Source: Apostichopus japonicus (lineage: Eukaryota > Echinodermata > Holothuroidea > Aspidochirotida > Stichopodidae). From it: a DNA stretch of 64,000 bases. This document shows positions 35,372 to 47,080 of the stretch, piece by piece (the first letter of the stretch is position 1; each line of letters begins with the position of its first letter). A model generated the notes under the pieces. It saw only the letters and a program-made list of their open reading frames with translations, had not been told where the DNA came from and ran no database searches. The stretch covers positions 31,263,501 to 31,327,500 of the forward strand of contig NC_092568.1 of the NCBI RefSeq assembly GCF_037975245.1, written 5' to 3'. The translations under genes and the position numbers were made by a program.

Positions 35372-36880
35372 CTTCTTCTTCTTCTTGTTTTTGGTTTTTA
35401 TTGGGGGGGGGGGGCTGGTGGGGGAGGCAGGTGGTACCATATATTTTGGTCGTCCATGTTTATAGGGTTAGGGTGTTTGAAGGACGCTATATAGCTGCTA
35501 TACAGAACAATATGGGTAAGGAAGAAGGTGGCTCACTAACATTGATCTTGCGGGCCACAGTGTAAGTTTGTATACAATCCACAGGACACAACCTTTCTAG
35601 ACGAACCAAACCCATGCATTTACACACAAAAACGAAATATTACATTCATGGGAACTAAGCATTCAGAACTTCTACCTGTGCAGTGTCCACTGATTGCTCA
35701 GTGTGTTGAAATATCCTATGATAACTATGGTAGACCCCAATATACAACATTTTTTCATGTTTTCTCATTATGACATGCATTCATTCATTCAAAATTTCAA
35801 TTCTTCTTCGTGACTGCTCGATATAGAAAAGGATTCGTAGGCCGCATTTATTAGGTCTTGAAATATTGGAGATTTACGAGAGGGCCGCACTTTATCCAAC
35901 TGTGGGATGATATAAGACCATTTTATCCAACTGTGGGATGATAGAAGATGACTTTGTCCAACTGTGGGATGATATAAGACCATTTTGTCCAACTATGGGA
36001 TGAGAGAGGACCACTTTGTGATTACAGGCGGATCCAGTTTCGGAAGTAACCTATGATATAGCGTCATGCAGCCATAACCCCCCCTCTCCCTTTCTTGTCC
36101 CAACTCCAGCGCGTCGTGAAATGCTGAACTTTTTATAAAAGAAAATACCTAACATAACTGACACAAGGATGGCCTTCACTCAAACATACATTAATCTTTA
36201 CACACGAACATATATACATGACACAAGTATAGAAGTGGTCCGTAAAAACACACTTAATGGTTCATCAGAATCATCAGTCTTTTTATTTCATAAATGTATT
36301 TTATTTATCATCAAGTAACCCCAAAACCATCTTTTTAAATTATATCAAAGCAAGGAAATCAATTTAAGATGCTCCGTCACCAATATAGGATGTTATTATT
36401 CGATGATTTATTCTGCAAAGTAAAGAAGACAGAAAGAAGAACATTTAAGAATCATTTTATTAACATAGAACTAACAATGGGCGTAATATCTTTTGCGTAT
36501 GTGACACCGAATAGATGGCGCTATTCACAAGTGTGCCTGACAGGACGTATAATGACATAGCTGCATGCTAATAGATTATACAGATAAGTGTTAAAAGTGA
36601 CACCAACAAATAAAAAAGTAAAAAGTAGACAAAACATGGCTGAACTCTCTTAGGATTAATGCCAACATTCAAGCAGGTAAAATTGACTTTAAAATTTGGA
36701 ATTTGACCAATCATTTCTGACATTTTATATTTAGTTCAATTAGTGTTAAGAGAGTTTCATTGAAACATACAATGATCAGTGCATATAATATAGTATATAA
36801 AGTGATAAAACCGTATACGTATGCAATGTATAAGCCTCTACAGCAATGTGAGCACCAGAAGTATGGAGGGCCATCAGTCT
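35372..36880. other. No gene recognised; 32-bp tandem repeat
   Basis: Contains four tandem copies of a ~31-bp unit with core CCAACTGTGGGATGAT at about 35890-36010, and a G-run near 35401-35415. No splice-supported exon. Confidence 0.6.
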
Positions 36881-36889
36881 CAAACCGTG

Positions 36890-37495
36890 GGGAATCGACA
36901 TATACCGATTTAAATCGACATATACCAATTTCCTTCGACTTCTTCAAGTTTCTAGCAGCTTAAATTGACTTTTACCGTTTTCAATTGACATATCCTTGAT
37001 TTAAACTGGTAGATGTCGATTTAAATTGACTTATACCAGTTTAATTCGACATATCATCGATTTAAATCGATGATATGTAAAATAAATCGGTATATGTAAA
37101 TTTAAATCGACATTTACCAGTTTAAATCGATGATATGTCAAATTAAATCGGTATATGTCATTTTCAATCGACATATACCAATTTAAATCGGCATATACCG
37201 ATTTAAATCGACGTATTCCAATTTAAATCGACATATATCAATTTAAATCGACGACATGTAAAATAAATCGGTATATGTCGATTTAAATCGACATTTACCA
37301 GTTTAAATCGATGATACGTCAAATTAAATTGGTATATGCCATTTTAAATCGATATATACCAATTTAAATCAATGATATGTAAAATGAATCAGTATATGTC
37401 AATTTAAATCGACATCTACTAGTTTAAATCGATGAGATGTCGAATTAAATCGGTAGAAGTCAATTTCCTTGGACTTATACTATTTTCTAGCAGCT
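36890..37495. repeat. ~20-bp repeat array with dyad-symmetric monomers
   Basis: About 25 diverged monomers built on ATTTAAATCGACATATACC and its complement, so TCGA, TTTAAA and ATCGAT dyads recur throughout. A higher-order unit (GATATGTAAAATAAATCGGTATATGT and following) appears near 37070, 37250 and 37370. Similar GACTT..TTTCTAGCAGCTTAAAT sequences close the array at about 36936-36965 and 37468-37500. Confidence 0.85.
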
Positions 37496-37499
37496 TAAA

Positions 37500-38307
37500 T
37501 GTAAGCATTAGGGTGTAAGCATGTAAGCTTGTAAGCATATTAGAACTATGCTTCTACACTTTTGCTTCTGTTGGCTTTGCTTTGCATTAATTTTGTGACA
37601 TGAAAGAATAAGAATCAGAATAAAACACAGCCCATTCAGTTTGGGCAGTTTTCTAAATAGGCTACTGTACTTTCATGTCCCACTTCAAAGTACAGTAAAC
37701 TGACGATGTGAGTATTATGAATATGATATGTTACTTTATATTAGATACAGTTTATAGGAACTGTTGATACTGTCAGTATGAGTGCTTTGAAGAGTGATAT
37801 GAGAGGACAGTATAGGTGGTATTACCATTAGAAAATTGTCCCAACTGGCCGCAAAGTTGTTAACATTTACGTATATTCCAGTGATTGCAAACAGTAGAAA
37901 TTGTACAAAAGTGAATTCAACTGCTTTCACATCAATATGTAATCCACCGTGAGAACTGTATCATCCGCTCATTTATAGGATATCAAAGATATAAAGGATG
38001 AAAAGGAGCCTAGGGAGGAGAAGGGGGGGGGAGTATATAACATGCATATTTGCTGGAAACCCCGCACATTCACCTATCAGTTACCATGCATAGAAACAGA
38101 AACAACCCCATGCACGTTCAAGCCACATCTGCATACACGCTCAGACGGTAACAAGGCTCGTAGAAGGCTATAATTCATGAGTTTCATAAGTAAAGGTCAA
38201 TATGTTGACTCATCTTGGGATACTGTTTGTTTCCGATTTACAAAGTACATTTTAGCCGAAATACAACCAAAACTTTTGTACATGTGTATCCACTGTACCA
38301 AAGTGTG
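37500..38307. other. No gene recognised
   Basis: Non-coding flank of the BEL/Pao insertion; a short GTAAGCAT tandem lies at about 37500-37535. Confidence 0.5.
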
Positions 38308-38312
38308 TAAAG

Positions 38313-38796
38313 TGTAGCGTCGTTGTTGGTGAATAGCGCCACCAAATTTGTTCTGCTTAAGAAAAGTGCTAACTTTACGATCGATTGCGATCACGGTGTA
38401 AATTATTGAAATTCTGCCCTAGTTGGATATAGTTGGTAAGTAAGGTTGTGAATTTTACTACTTAAGGGTCACGGGGGCATGCGGGGATGTGTTTTAGAGT
38501 GTAAATTCATGGCAAGTGTGTCAACATATCATCTTAAATTATACGGCAAATGCCAGCTACATCTACTGTATCCTAACTTAGCTTCTGTGTATGCTTTTCA
38601 CTAAGCCTAATGTACGCATGGCACACTCACGGGTGTTAGATTAACTTTGTATGTTTGTTTTCTTTAGTAAACCTCTCGACCAGTTGAAATAGTCTACGAT
38701 CCTATGTTGGAGAAAGAGAGAGTTGCAACAACAACATGAGCGCAGAAGCACAACGAGCCACGTGTTTTGTACATTTCTTTATGTCTTGAGTTTACA
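38313..38796 (+). repeat. 5' LTR of BEL/Pao element
   Basis: 484 bp, beginning TGTAGCGTCG and ending GAGTTTACA. By direct reading it differs from the 3' LTR at a single position (T here versus G, in GCGGGGA(T/G)GTGTT). Confidence 0.95.
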
Positions 38797-38826
38797 TAAA
38801 AGGTTTACAACTGCAACGGTGCAGGT

Positions 38827-41800
38827 ATGGCTGAGTCAGAACCAAAGCCGGTTGAAGATAGCGGTGTGAGTGACGTTACAACGTTGAAGAGATCCTGTAG
38901 TGGATATGTGGGTCTATTAGCCAGGTATTACAAGGAGCTGGAGGCGCTTTTAACAGACCCCATGAATTATGAACTGGCCTCTAAGAAATACGCTGAGCTG
39001 AATAAAATATTTGAGTCTTACGTGACAAGGTATAATGAGTACGCCAGTAAGCTGGAAGAGAAGGAGGCAGATGTAGCCTCTGAGCAGTTTGAAGTTAACC
39101 GTGTAAACAAAGTTGAGTTTGACAAACGAATAACAGAATGGTTCCAGGAAGTCCAGAAGGTCCCAGACAAAGATGATAGGCCAACGAGATGCGACACAGA
39201 AGTAGAATCCGTTAGAAGCTATCGGTCAAAGGGTAGTGCGCTAAGCGACACTTCATCAATCAGACTGAAGGAGGCTAAGGCAAAGAAGGCATTGGCAGAT
39301 CTGAAGAGGCAGCAGTTTATTAAAATGCAGAAACTGAGAGAACAGCAATTTCAGTTAGAACAGGAACTTGCTCGGGCTGAAGTAGAGAACGACATTGCTA
39401 GTGCTGAAGCCGAACTACACATATGGCAAGAAGAAATACGTACTGAAGATGGCCGAGGTGAAGAACCTAAAGGAACTGAGGATACTGGGAAGGTTGGTGA
39501 CAAGCCTAGGGAAGTTAAAGGTCCATGTGTTACACTAAATCCTAATGCACCAGAATTCATTAATAATGTAGAGACTGGTTATGATTCTATGGGCAAGGGA
39601 AATTTGTCAAATGAAAGTAATCTGTCACAGTTTATGCAGGCCATTAATTTGTCTGTTCACATGCCCAAACCAGAGTTAGAGGTGTTTACTGGTAATCCAG
39701 TAGAATACTGGAGCTTTATTAATAATTTTGAGGCAAGCATTGCCAGTAAGGTGAGTGACGACAGAGTTAAATTAACTTACTTGTTGCAGTTCTGTGAGAA
39801 TGAGGTAAAGGACAGCATAAGTTGTTGTGTGCTCATGGAGCCTACAGAAGGCTACCAGCGTGCCAGGGACATTTTAGCAAAACAGTATGGGCAACCGCAT
39901 GTGGTCGCACATGCTCTGATTAAACAAGTGTTAAATAGAGCCCAGCTTAAGCCTAACGATGCCAAAGAGTTGTCTGACCTTGCAAGAAGTATGAGAAAAT
40001 GTGAGATAACGTTGAGTCAAACAGGGTACTTGGCAGACCTGCATTCTAGTGACACCTTGCTGAAGGTCCAAAAATTGTTGCCCATGTATATGCAATCAGA
40101 TTGGGCGAAAAGAGCACAGTCTAACATGCTAAGGGGCATTGTTCCTAATTTCAGGCATATCACAGAGTTTGTGGAAGAGTATGTGCAGGTAGCAAACAGT
40201 ATCTATGGGAGAAATATGGGCACACAAGTAAAGGAAACTAAACAACTTCCTAGGGGAGTAAAGTACCCCATGAACGGTGGGAGAAGGTTGACTACATTAA
40301 CCACGCAGAGTTCCCAAAGGGAAACCTATGTATACAAGGTAGCATGGAAATGTCCATGTTGTTCTCAGAGGCATAGCCTCGACGCATGTAAAGATTTTCA
40401 GAGCAAGTCACAAAGAGATAGGTTTAAGTTGATTCGTAAACTGAGGTTATGTGATAATTGCTTTAAGCCTAGGCATATCGCAAGTGATTGCAGGTTACAA
40501 CCTGGATGTCAGGTAGAAGGATGCAATAGGAGACATCATACTCTTTTGCATATTTACCCAACTGAACGTAACAGCGAGAGTCCCCAGACAGGTTCCGGGG
40601 AGGTGGACAAAAATGAGAGAACTCAAGGAGTTAGTCTCTCGACAGTAAAGTCTCCAAGAGTATGTCTCAGAGTATTGCCTGTTAAAGTAAGAGGTAATGG
40701 TAGAGAAGTTACTACCCTCGCATTACTTGATCAGGGCAGTGATACATCTCTTTGTGAAAATGAGCTAGTCAGAGAACTAGGAATAGTGGGAGAAAGTGCA
40801 GTATATGAACTAAGTACTGTTAATTCCCCTGCCACTGTGACAAAGGGTGTAGAAATAGCTCTTGAGGTCGTAGGCCTGGAAGGCAACGAGAATATTGAGT
40901 TGCTAAATGTATGGTCAGTCGAAAGTCTCCCCGTAACAAAGCGTAGTATTCCTACCCAAGACCAGGTGAACAAATGGCCACACTTAAGGGACATAGAGTT
41001 CCAGACTATGGATAGGGAGAAGGTTCAACTTCTTATAGGGAGTGATACCCCTGAGGCATTTTGGGTCCTCGAAGAGAGAAGGGGAAAAAGAAAGGAACCG
41101 TACGCAGTGAGAACACCTTTAGGTTGGACGGTAATGGGCCCCCTAGCTGGTTCATGTGGGTCTCCCAGGTCGTTTTTAGTGAATCATGTTGCCCATGAAA
41201 GGCTCGAAGAACAGGTAAAGCGCTTCTGGGAGCTGGACCATGGGTTTGGGGGATCTGCAGATGAAAGAGTATGCGACTCTATTAATGATCAAAGGGCTCG
41301 CAAGATCATGGAAGACAGCGTCGTTCTCAAAGACGGGCACTATCAGATGAGGTTGCCATGGCGCCATTATCCACCTTCCTTGCCAAATAATAGGACAATG
41401 GTTGAGTCAAGACTTGGGAGCTTGAGGAAGCGGCTCCTCAAGGATGAGGATCTCCATCAGCGGTATAAGGCTGTTATGGAAGACTATCTGAGAAAGGGAT
41501 ATGCACGCAAGGTAGACGTGAGCGGAGATGTCTGTAAGCGAGGCGAGATCTGGTACCTTCCACATCATCCTGTGATTAATCCCAATAAGCCAAATAAATT
41601 GCGAATCGTTTTTGACTGTGCGGCGCAATACCAAGGATTATCCCTGAACAGTCAGCTCCTGCAGGGGCCGGACAATACCAATAGCTTGATTGGGGTGTTA
41701 ACTCGATTCCGAGAAGAGAAGATTGCCATTGCAGCGGATATCGAGGGAATGTTTAACCAGGTCAGAGTGGCACCAAGGGATCTTGATGCTCTGCGGTTCT

Positions 41801-44568
41801 TGTGGTGGGATGAAGGCGATCTCACAACGTCACCACAAGAATTTCAAATGTGTGTACACCTTTTTGGTGCTACATCATCGCCGAGCTGCGCGGGATTCGC
41901 CTTGCGCAGAACTGCAGATGACAATCAAGACAGCTTTGATGAGGAAGTTAGGCAAACAGTGTATGACAACTTCTATGTTGACGACTGCTTAAGGTCAGTA
42001 CGAACAACGGAAGATGGAAGGAGATTAATCCCCCAACTGCGAGATATGTTGAGCTTAGGTGGATTTCGTCTTACCAAATGGGTAAGCAATGATAGAGAAG
42101 TACTATCAATGGTCCCTCCTGCTGAAAGAGCGTCATCGGTGGTAGACTTGGACTTTACTCATCTGCCACTAGAAAGAACACTAGGGGTACTGTGGGACAT
42201 GGAGTCTGATCGGTTCAAGTTCAAGGTTGCTGTCAAAGACGTCCCAAACACTCGAAGAGGTATTCTGTCAGCAACGAGCTCACTTTATGACCCCTTGGGA
42301 CTTGTCGCCCCATTTACCCTGGAAGGGAAGGTTCTGCTACAAGACTTATGTGCGCAAGGCCTGAGTTGGGATGAACCAGTGAAGGATGAAGAACTTCGAC
42401 GTTGGCAGAACTGGTTAGAGGAATTACCAGATTTAGAGTCTGCTGAGATCAGTAGGTGCATCAAACCACCATACTTCGACGATGTGAGTTACGATGTTCA
42501 CATATTCGGGGATGCATCAGAACGAGGCTATGCCGTCAGTGCCTATGTGAGGACAAAGGATTCCGGAGGGAAGGTTCATTGTACACTGTTGATGGGCAAG
42601 GCCAGAGTATGTCCCATTAAGAAAGTAACCGTGCCAAGATTAGAATTAACAGCAGCGACTTTGGCTGTCAAGGTCGGCCAGGTTCTGCAGTCGGAGTTGA
42701 GCATCCCACTGAAGAGTACAACTTACTGGACGGACTCCACAACAGTCCTGTTGTATGTCCGCAATGAGGGTCGCAGGTTTAAAACATTTGTTGCAAACAG
42801 AGTGGCTGCCATCCGAGAAGCTAGTACCGTAGACCAGTGGAGGTATGTCGACACTCATCAGAACCCAGCTGACGATGGTTCGCGCGGACTACATGCTAGA
42901 GACCTAACGAGTACATGCAGGTGGCTGAATGGACCTGCATTTCTGTGGGATGCCGAGGAGAATTGGCCAGAGATTCCTTCTGGGATAGAAAACCTAGAGG
43001 GGAGGGAATTACCTGACAATATCCAGGATGAATGTAAGGTGAAAAAGCAAACTTACCTTAACACGACCAATGGTGTGGTTGCCAGATTGCTGGAGAAATA
43101 CTCATCATGGACTCGGTTGAAAAGAGGGGTTGCTTGGATTCTTCGGTATAAGGAATACCTTGTAGCACGATACAGGGGTAAACAACCATGTAAGGAGACT
43201 GTCTTGTCCTTGCAAGAACTGAAAGAAGCTGAATTAGCCGTAATCAAGTACGTCCAACAGAAGGCCTTTCATGAAGAACTACATCTTCTCAGGCAGAAGA
43301 AGGTCAGTAAGCTGTGGAGTAACAATGCCTTCAACAAGATTAACCCGGTGTTACATGACGGGGTCCTACGGGTTGGTGGGAGGTTGAGAAATGCTCCTGT
43401 TGCATATGACGAAATGCATCCCATCATACTACCATCCAATGACAGAGTGACATCTCTGATCATTATCCATCACCATCTCCTTGTAGGTCACTCAGGGTCG
43501 GGCATGACCTGGAGCTCCCTCAGAAACAAATTCTGGATACTGAAGGGAGGAGCAGCAGTAAGGAAGGTAATTGGAAAGTGCTTCGACTGCAAGCGGAGAA
43601 ATGCCCCACGCGGTTCCCAGTTTATGTCAGAGTTGCCATCAGTCAGAGTGACACCGGACAACCCACCATTTACCTTTGTAGGTGTTGACTACTTCGGGCC
43701 GCTGTGGGTGAAGCAGGGTCGAAGCCAAGTCAAGAGATGGGGATGTGTTTTTACTTGCATGACCATGCGAGCAGTTCACATAGAGTTGGCCGATAACCTG
43801 GATACCGACTCCTTCTTGAATGCTTTGAGAAGATTTATAAGCAGGCGCGGGACTCCAGCGAAAATTCTGAGTGACAACGGCAGCAACTTTAAGGGAGGAG
43901 AAAGAGAACTGCGAGAAGCGGTGCAGTCACTGAACAACGCAAGAACCGAAAATTTTCTGCTAAATAAGGAAATTGAGTGGCAATTTAATCCTCCGGCAGC
44001 AAGCCATATGGGTGGCATATGGGAGAGAATCATCAGGTCTGTGAGACGCATTCTGAAGGCGTTAGTGAAGGAGCAGCTCATCAATCAAGAGGTATTGACC
44101 ACATTGCTGACCGAAGTAGAGGCAATCCTCAATGCCAGGCCACTAACACAGATCAGTTTGGATCCAAGAGATAACCAACCATTGACGCCAAATCACCTGC
44201 TCCTCTTGAAAGGAAATCCAAATATTGCTCCAGGAGAGTTTGTTAAGACCGATGGATATGGACGTCGCCGATGGCGCCAGTGCCAGTACTTGGCAAATCA
44301 GTTCTGGAGGCGCTGGATAAGGGAATACCTGCCATTATTGCAGACGCGTCAGAAGTGGAACAAGGAAAAGAGAAGCCTCAGAGTTGGCGACCTGGTTCTC
44401 ATGGTTAATGAGAGCTTACCCAGGGGGAAGTGGTCCGTTGGAAGGGTGGAACAGGTGTTCCCAGATAGGTTCGGTCGGGTGAGGCAGGTAGAAATAAGAG
44501 TGGGTTCCCAATATTACAAGCGCCCAATTGTGAAACTGTGCCTATTGGAGGAGGCTGATAGTGAGTAA
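38827..44568 (+). CDS. BEL/Pao Gag-Pol polyprotein
   Basis: An uninterrupted 1913-residue polyprotein. The N-terminal third is Gag-like: coiled-coil-prone charged region to ~200, DUF1759-type capsid region ~270-410, and zinc-knuckle-like cysteines ~508-577 (CPCCSQRH, CDNCFKPRH). Then an aspartic protease (LLDQGSDTSL, catalytic Asp near 635; the DQGS form is usual for Pao), reverse transcriptase with YVDD at ~1050-1053, RNase H (FGDAS, Asp ~1229), an integrase zinc finger with H-H-C-C (~1545-1593), and an integrase core with Asp ~1621 (VDYFGP), Asp ~1683 (SDNGSNF) and Glu ~1733 (IWERI). A DUF5641-type tail ends the protein. All catalytic residues I can check are present, so it may be active. 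Confidence 0.95.
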   Translation: MAESEPKPVEDSGVSDVTTLKRSCSGYVGLLARYYKELEALLTDPMNYELASKKYAELNKIFESYVTRYNEYASKLEEKEADVASEQFEVNRVNKVEFDKRITEWFQEVQKVPDKDDRPTRCDTEVESVRSYRSKGSALSDTSSIRLKEAKAKKALADLKRQQFIKMQKLREQQFQLEQELARAEVENDIASAEAELHIWQEEIRTEDGRGEEPKGTEDTGKVGDKPREVKGPCVTLNPNAPEFINNVETGYDSMGKGNLSNESNLSQFMQAINLSVHMPKPELEVFTGNPVEYWSFINNFEASIASKVSDDRVKLTYLLQFCENEVKDSISCCVLMEPTEGYQRARDILAKQYGQPHVVAHALIKQVLNRAQLKPNDAKELSDLARSMRKCEITLSQTGYLADLHSSDTLLKVQKLLPMYMQSDWAKRAQSNMLRGIVPNFRHITEFVEEYVQVANSIYGRNMGTQVKETKQLPRGVKYPMNGGRRLTTLTTQSSQRETYVYKVAWKCPCCSQRHSLDACKDFQSKSQRDRFKLIRKLRLCDNCFKPRHIASDCRLQPGCQVEGCNRRHHTLLHIYPTERNSESPQTGSGEVDKNERTQGVSLSTVKSPRVCLRVLPVKVRGNGREVTTLALLDQGSDTSLCENELVRELGIVGESAVYELSTVNSPATVTKGVEIALEVVGLEGNENIELLNVWSVESLPVTKRSIPTQDQVNKWPHLRDIEFQTMDREKVQLLIGSDTPEAFWVLEERRGKRKEPYAVRTPLGWTVMGPLAGSCGSPRSFLVNHVAHERLEEQVKRFWELDHGFGGSADERVCDSINDQRARKIMEDSVVLKDGHYQMRLPWRHYPPSLPNNRTMVESRLGSLRKRLLKDEDLHQRYKAVMEDYLRKGYARKVDVSGDVCKRGEIWYLPHHPVINPNKPNKLRIVFDCAAQYQGLSLNSQLLQGPDNTNSLIGVLTRFREEKIAIAADIEGMFNQVRVAPRDLDALRFLWWDEGDLTTSPQEFQMCVHLFGATSSPSCAGFALRRTADDNQDSFDEEVRQTVYDNFYVDDCLRSVRTTEDGRRLIPQLRDMLSLGGFRLTKWVSNDREVLSMVPPAERASSVVDLDFTHLPLERTLGVLWDMESDRFKFKVAVKDVPNTRRGILSATSSLYDPLGLVAPFTLEGKVLLQDLCAQGLSWDEPVKDEELRRWQNWLEELPDLESAEISRCIKPPYFDDVSYDVHIFGDASERGYAVSAYVRTKDSGGKVHCTLLMGKARVCPIKKVTVPRLELTAATLAVKVGQVLQSELSIPLKSTTYWTDSTTVLLYVRNEGRRFKTFVANRVAAIREASTVDQWRYVDTHQNPADDGSRGLHARDLTSTCRWLNGPAFLWDAEENWPEIPSGIENLEGRELPDNIQDECKVKKQTYLNTTNGVVARLLEKYSSWTRLKRGVAWILRYKEYLVARYRGKQPCKETVLSLQELKEAELAVIKYVQQKAFHEELHLLRQKKVSKLWSNNAFNKINPVLHDGVLRVGGRLRNAPVAYDEMHPIILPSNDRVTSLIIIHHHLLVGHSGSGMTWSSLRNKFWILKGGAAVRKVIGKCFDCKRRNAPRGSQFMSELPSVRVTPDNPPFTFVGVDYFGPLWVKQGRSQVKRWGCVFTCMTMRAVHIELADNLDTDSFLNALRRFISRRGTPAKILSDNGSNFKGGERELREAVQSLNNARTENFLLNKEIEWQFNPPAASHMGGIWERIIRSVRRILKALVKEQLINQEVLTTLLTEVEAILNARPLTQISLDPRDNQPLTPNHLLLLKGNPNIAPGEFVKTDGYGRRRWRQCQYLANQFWRRWIREYLPLLQTRQKWNKEKRSLRVGDLVLMVNESLPRGKWSVGRVEQVFPDRFGRVRQVEIRVGSQYYKRPIVKLCLLEEADSE

Positions 44569-44836
44569 TTGACTGCACGTCAGGTTATAGGTCTTGTTAG
44601 TTTACATTCAGCAAAGACATGTATTCAAGTGTTATTGGTCCTTATGTTCTGCATATAGTTGCAGTATGTTAAATGTTTACATCCATTTCAGTTCTTGTAT
44701 GTTCAGTTAATGCTTTATATCTGTAAGTAATCTTTTAAGTGTATTTAGTTCTTTGGGAAATTGGGAGCAGTGTTGACAACGTCGCAAGAAATTAAAGGGA
44801 ATGAGTAACCCCAAGTTAGCTCATTGGGGCTGGGAA

Positions 44837-45320
44837 TGTAGCGTCGTTGTTGGTGAATAGCGCCACCAAATTTGTTCTGCTTAAGAAAAGTGCTAACTTT
44901 ACGATCGATTGCGATCACGGTGTAAATTATTGAAATTCTGCCCTAGTTGGATATAGTTGGTAAGTAAGGTTGTGAATTTTACTACTTAAGGGTCACGGGG
45001 GCATGCGGGGAGGTGTTTTAGAGTGTAAATTCATGGCAAGTGTGTCAACATATCATCTTAAATTATACGGCAAATGCCAGCTACATCTACTGTATCCTAA
45101 CTTAGCTTCTGTGTATGCTTTTCACTAAGCCTAATGTACGCATGGCACACTCACGGGTGTTAGATTAACTTTGTATGTTTGTTTTCTTTAGTAAACCTCT
45201 CGACCAGTTGAAATAGTCTACGATCCTATGTTGGAGAAAGAGAGAGTTGCAACAACAACATGAGCGCAGAAGCACAACGAGCCACGTGTTTTGTACATTT
45301 CTTTATGTCTTGAGTTTACA
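44837..45320 (+). repeat. 3' LTR of BEL/Pao element
   Basis: 484 bp, near-identical partner of 38313-38796, followed by the TAAAG target duplication. Confidence 0.95.
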
Positions 45321-45325
45321 TAAAG

Positions 45326-46490
45326 TTCATGGTGGATGTCCACTGATATATTTCAGATCAGAAGATAACGTTCGGTAAGAACATTATTGACTATATACGT
45401 TGCTTCAGATCGATAGGATCATGATGAGGGCGTATTCAAAAGAAATCACGTGAGCGTGACCCTTGACACACGAAGCAAACGATTCTATGGCGTTAGTCTA
45501 TTCACGTGGCTTTATTACATCCAACCGACTGAGTGACAGTTCTTCCTAGGTAATTTACCGCTTAAAGCATTTCTAACCTATTTTTAAATTCTCTTGTTAG
45601 AATATATTCAATTAAATACTTATACTCTATTGATTTTGCAATGACCAATCGGGACTTAAATCATTACTTGCATATTCTTTTACATATATGCTACTTGTTC
45701 ACTTAGGTAATCAACTACATTTTCTCTTTTTAGTGTAGGGAGAAAAAATCTTAATTCTTCGTTAACAATTTTGCGTATAAAAAAAGAGAGCAAAATTTCG
45801 AAATGAAGTAGTTATACGATTTCACCTTCTTAGATACTGAAGCTTAGCTATTTATAAAAACCATTGGTAATCATGTACTATACTAGTAGTATGCATAGCT
45901 ATATACACTTGAGTGCAGTTTAAGGAATCCTTAGCTCAACCGCGTTTCATTGCAAGATCACAATGGAACAAGTAACATGCAAAGGAGCCATGCAAAGATT
46001 ATTTAAATTGATTCAGGCTTGGGCCCTGGCGTGACTGAACGACATAACAACATATTACAGGATCGCCCATTGCATTCAACATACAAACACAAACAAACAC
46101 ATGGGTGCGTGTATGTAGGCAACTAAATACTACGTTGGTTGCAGCCTGTTTGCCACCTGTGATTACAGTAGAAAAGAAAATTATTAATGTTGCGCAAATA
46201 TTATTTTCCCTTCCAGGCCCCTCGCTGCCGCTATCTTTGCGATCCTTTAAAGGTGGTAGGTCATCCTGTTCTGTGACGTCAGACTTTGTGTCATACACGC
46301 TTATGATAATAAAGATGGAATTCTGTGGTATGTTGTCTGACAGTTACCATTTATAATATTGGGAATTATTAAGTATACCATTGGCCTGTGTATGGACATT
46401 GTAATTTTGGTGAGATTTTGGTCACGTGACCAAAAAGTGAACAAAGACGAAGTACCACCTTTTCTCAACTTGTTCGCCCCCCAAAAATGT
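45326..46490. other. No gene recognised
   Basis: Non-coding flank between the retrotransposon and the Kunitz exon at 46500. No exon with splice support. Confidence 0.5.
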
Positions 46491-46499
46491 AAGCCTTAC

Positions 46500-46655
46500 T
46501 TGGTCCACATGTATTTATGCACTCGTACTGTGAATAAAAATTATTGCCGTTTCCACCACAACCACCATATGCGAAGTGTACACAATCGCCATCTTGGAAC
46601 CCCCAACGATGGTAGACACCATCACAAGGACCAACGTCTAGAGGCAAGCCGCAGA
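46500..46655 (-). CDS. Kunitz domain exon (gene D)
   Basis: A 156-nt phase 1-1 exon, acceptor CTTCGTGTAG, donor A|GTAAGG. It encodes a full six-cysteine Kunitz domain: CGLPLDVGPC, DGVYHRWGF, GDCVHF, AYGGCGGNGNNF, YECINTC. P1 is Asp, which is unlike trypsin inhibitors and suggests another target or a non-inhibitory role. Its closest relative in the window is the Kunitz exon 59673-59828 (same length, LEVGPC/LDVGPC, GNGNNF). Confidence 0.85.
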
Positions 46656-46699
46656 CTACACGAAGGTAAAGTAGATAAAGATGTCGAAGGCTGAATTAA

Positions 46700-47080
46700 A
46701 GGTTGTATTTATTAACATTTACGAACAGCATATGCTTTCATCAAAATGTAGCCGTACGGTAAACAATATGTTTGGATGCCTATAAATTCCAGAAGGATAT
46801 ACTTTAACGATAGGAGACCGTAACATGTAAGTAAAGTCCTTGAAGTTCAATAATAGTTAGAGATCGTCTTACTTCTCACGCGGCCGGTACATGTAGCAAA
46901 GAATCACTTCTCCTCAACCCATAAATTTCTTGTCACATGTTGAAGGTAAGCTTAAAGAATACTTTTTAAATAAAAGAAAGAACCTGTGCACGAAAAACCA
47001 AACAACCGAACGACTGATCCGCTCTCAACTTCAGTCCCCAAGCTGCAGCGAGACTGTGACTGTGTCAGGTGTGTATCACG
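46700..47080. other. No gene recognised
   Basis: Intronic-looking sequence upstream (in transcription) of the Kunitz exon. Nothing distinctive. Confidence 0.5.

Larger units (their letters stand above)
38308..45325 (+). mobile_element. Full-length BEL/Pao LTR retrotransposon
   Basis: The element (38313-45320) is bounded by LTRs at 38313-38796 and 44837-45320 and flanked by a 5-bp target duplication TAAAG (38308-38312 and 45321-45325). A purine-rich GGGGCTGGGAA precedes the 3' LTR, as expected of a polypurine tract. Internally there is one open frame (38827-44568). I could not identify the primer-binding site. It is inserted on the strand opposite to the secreted-protein genes, between the Kunitz exon at 46500 and the gene C signal exon. 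Confidence 0.95.

Noticed and set aside
30385-35415. G-runs of 10-15 at several places considered as regulated quadruplex sites
   Set aside because: They are single homopolymer runs that travel with the duplicated units and occur across the window; no specific placement relative to genes.
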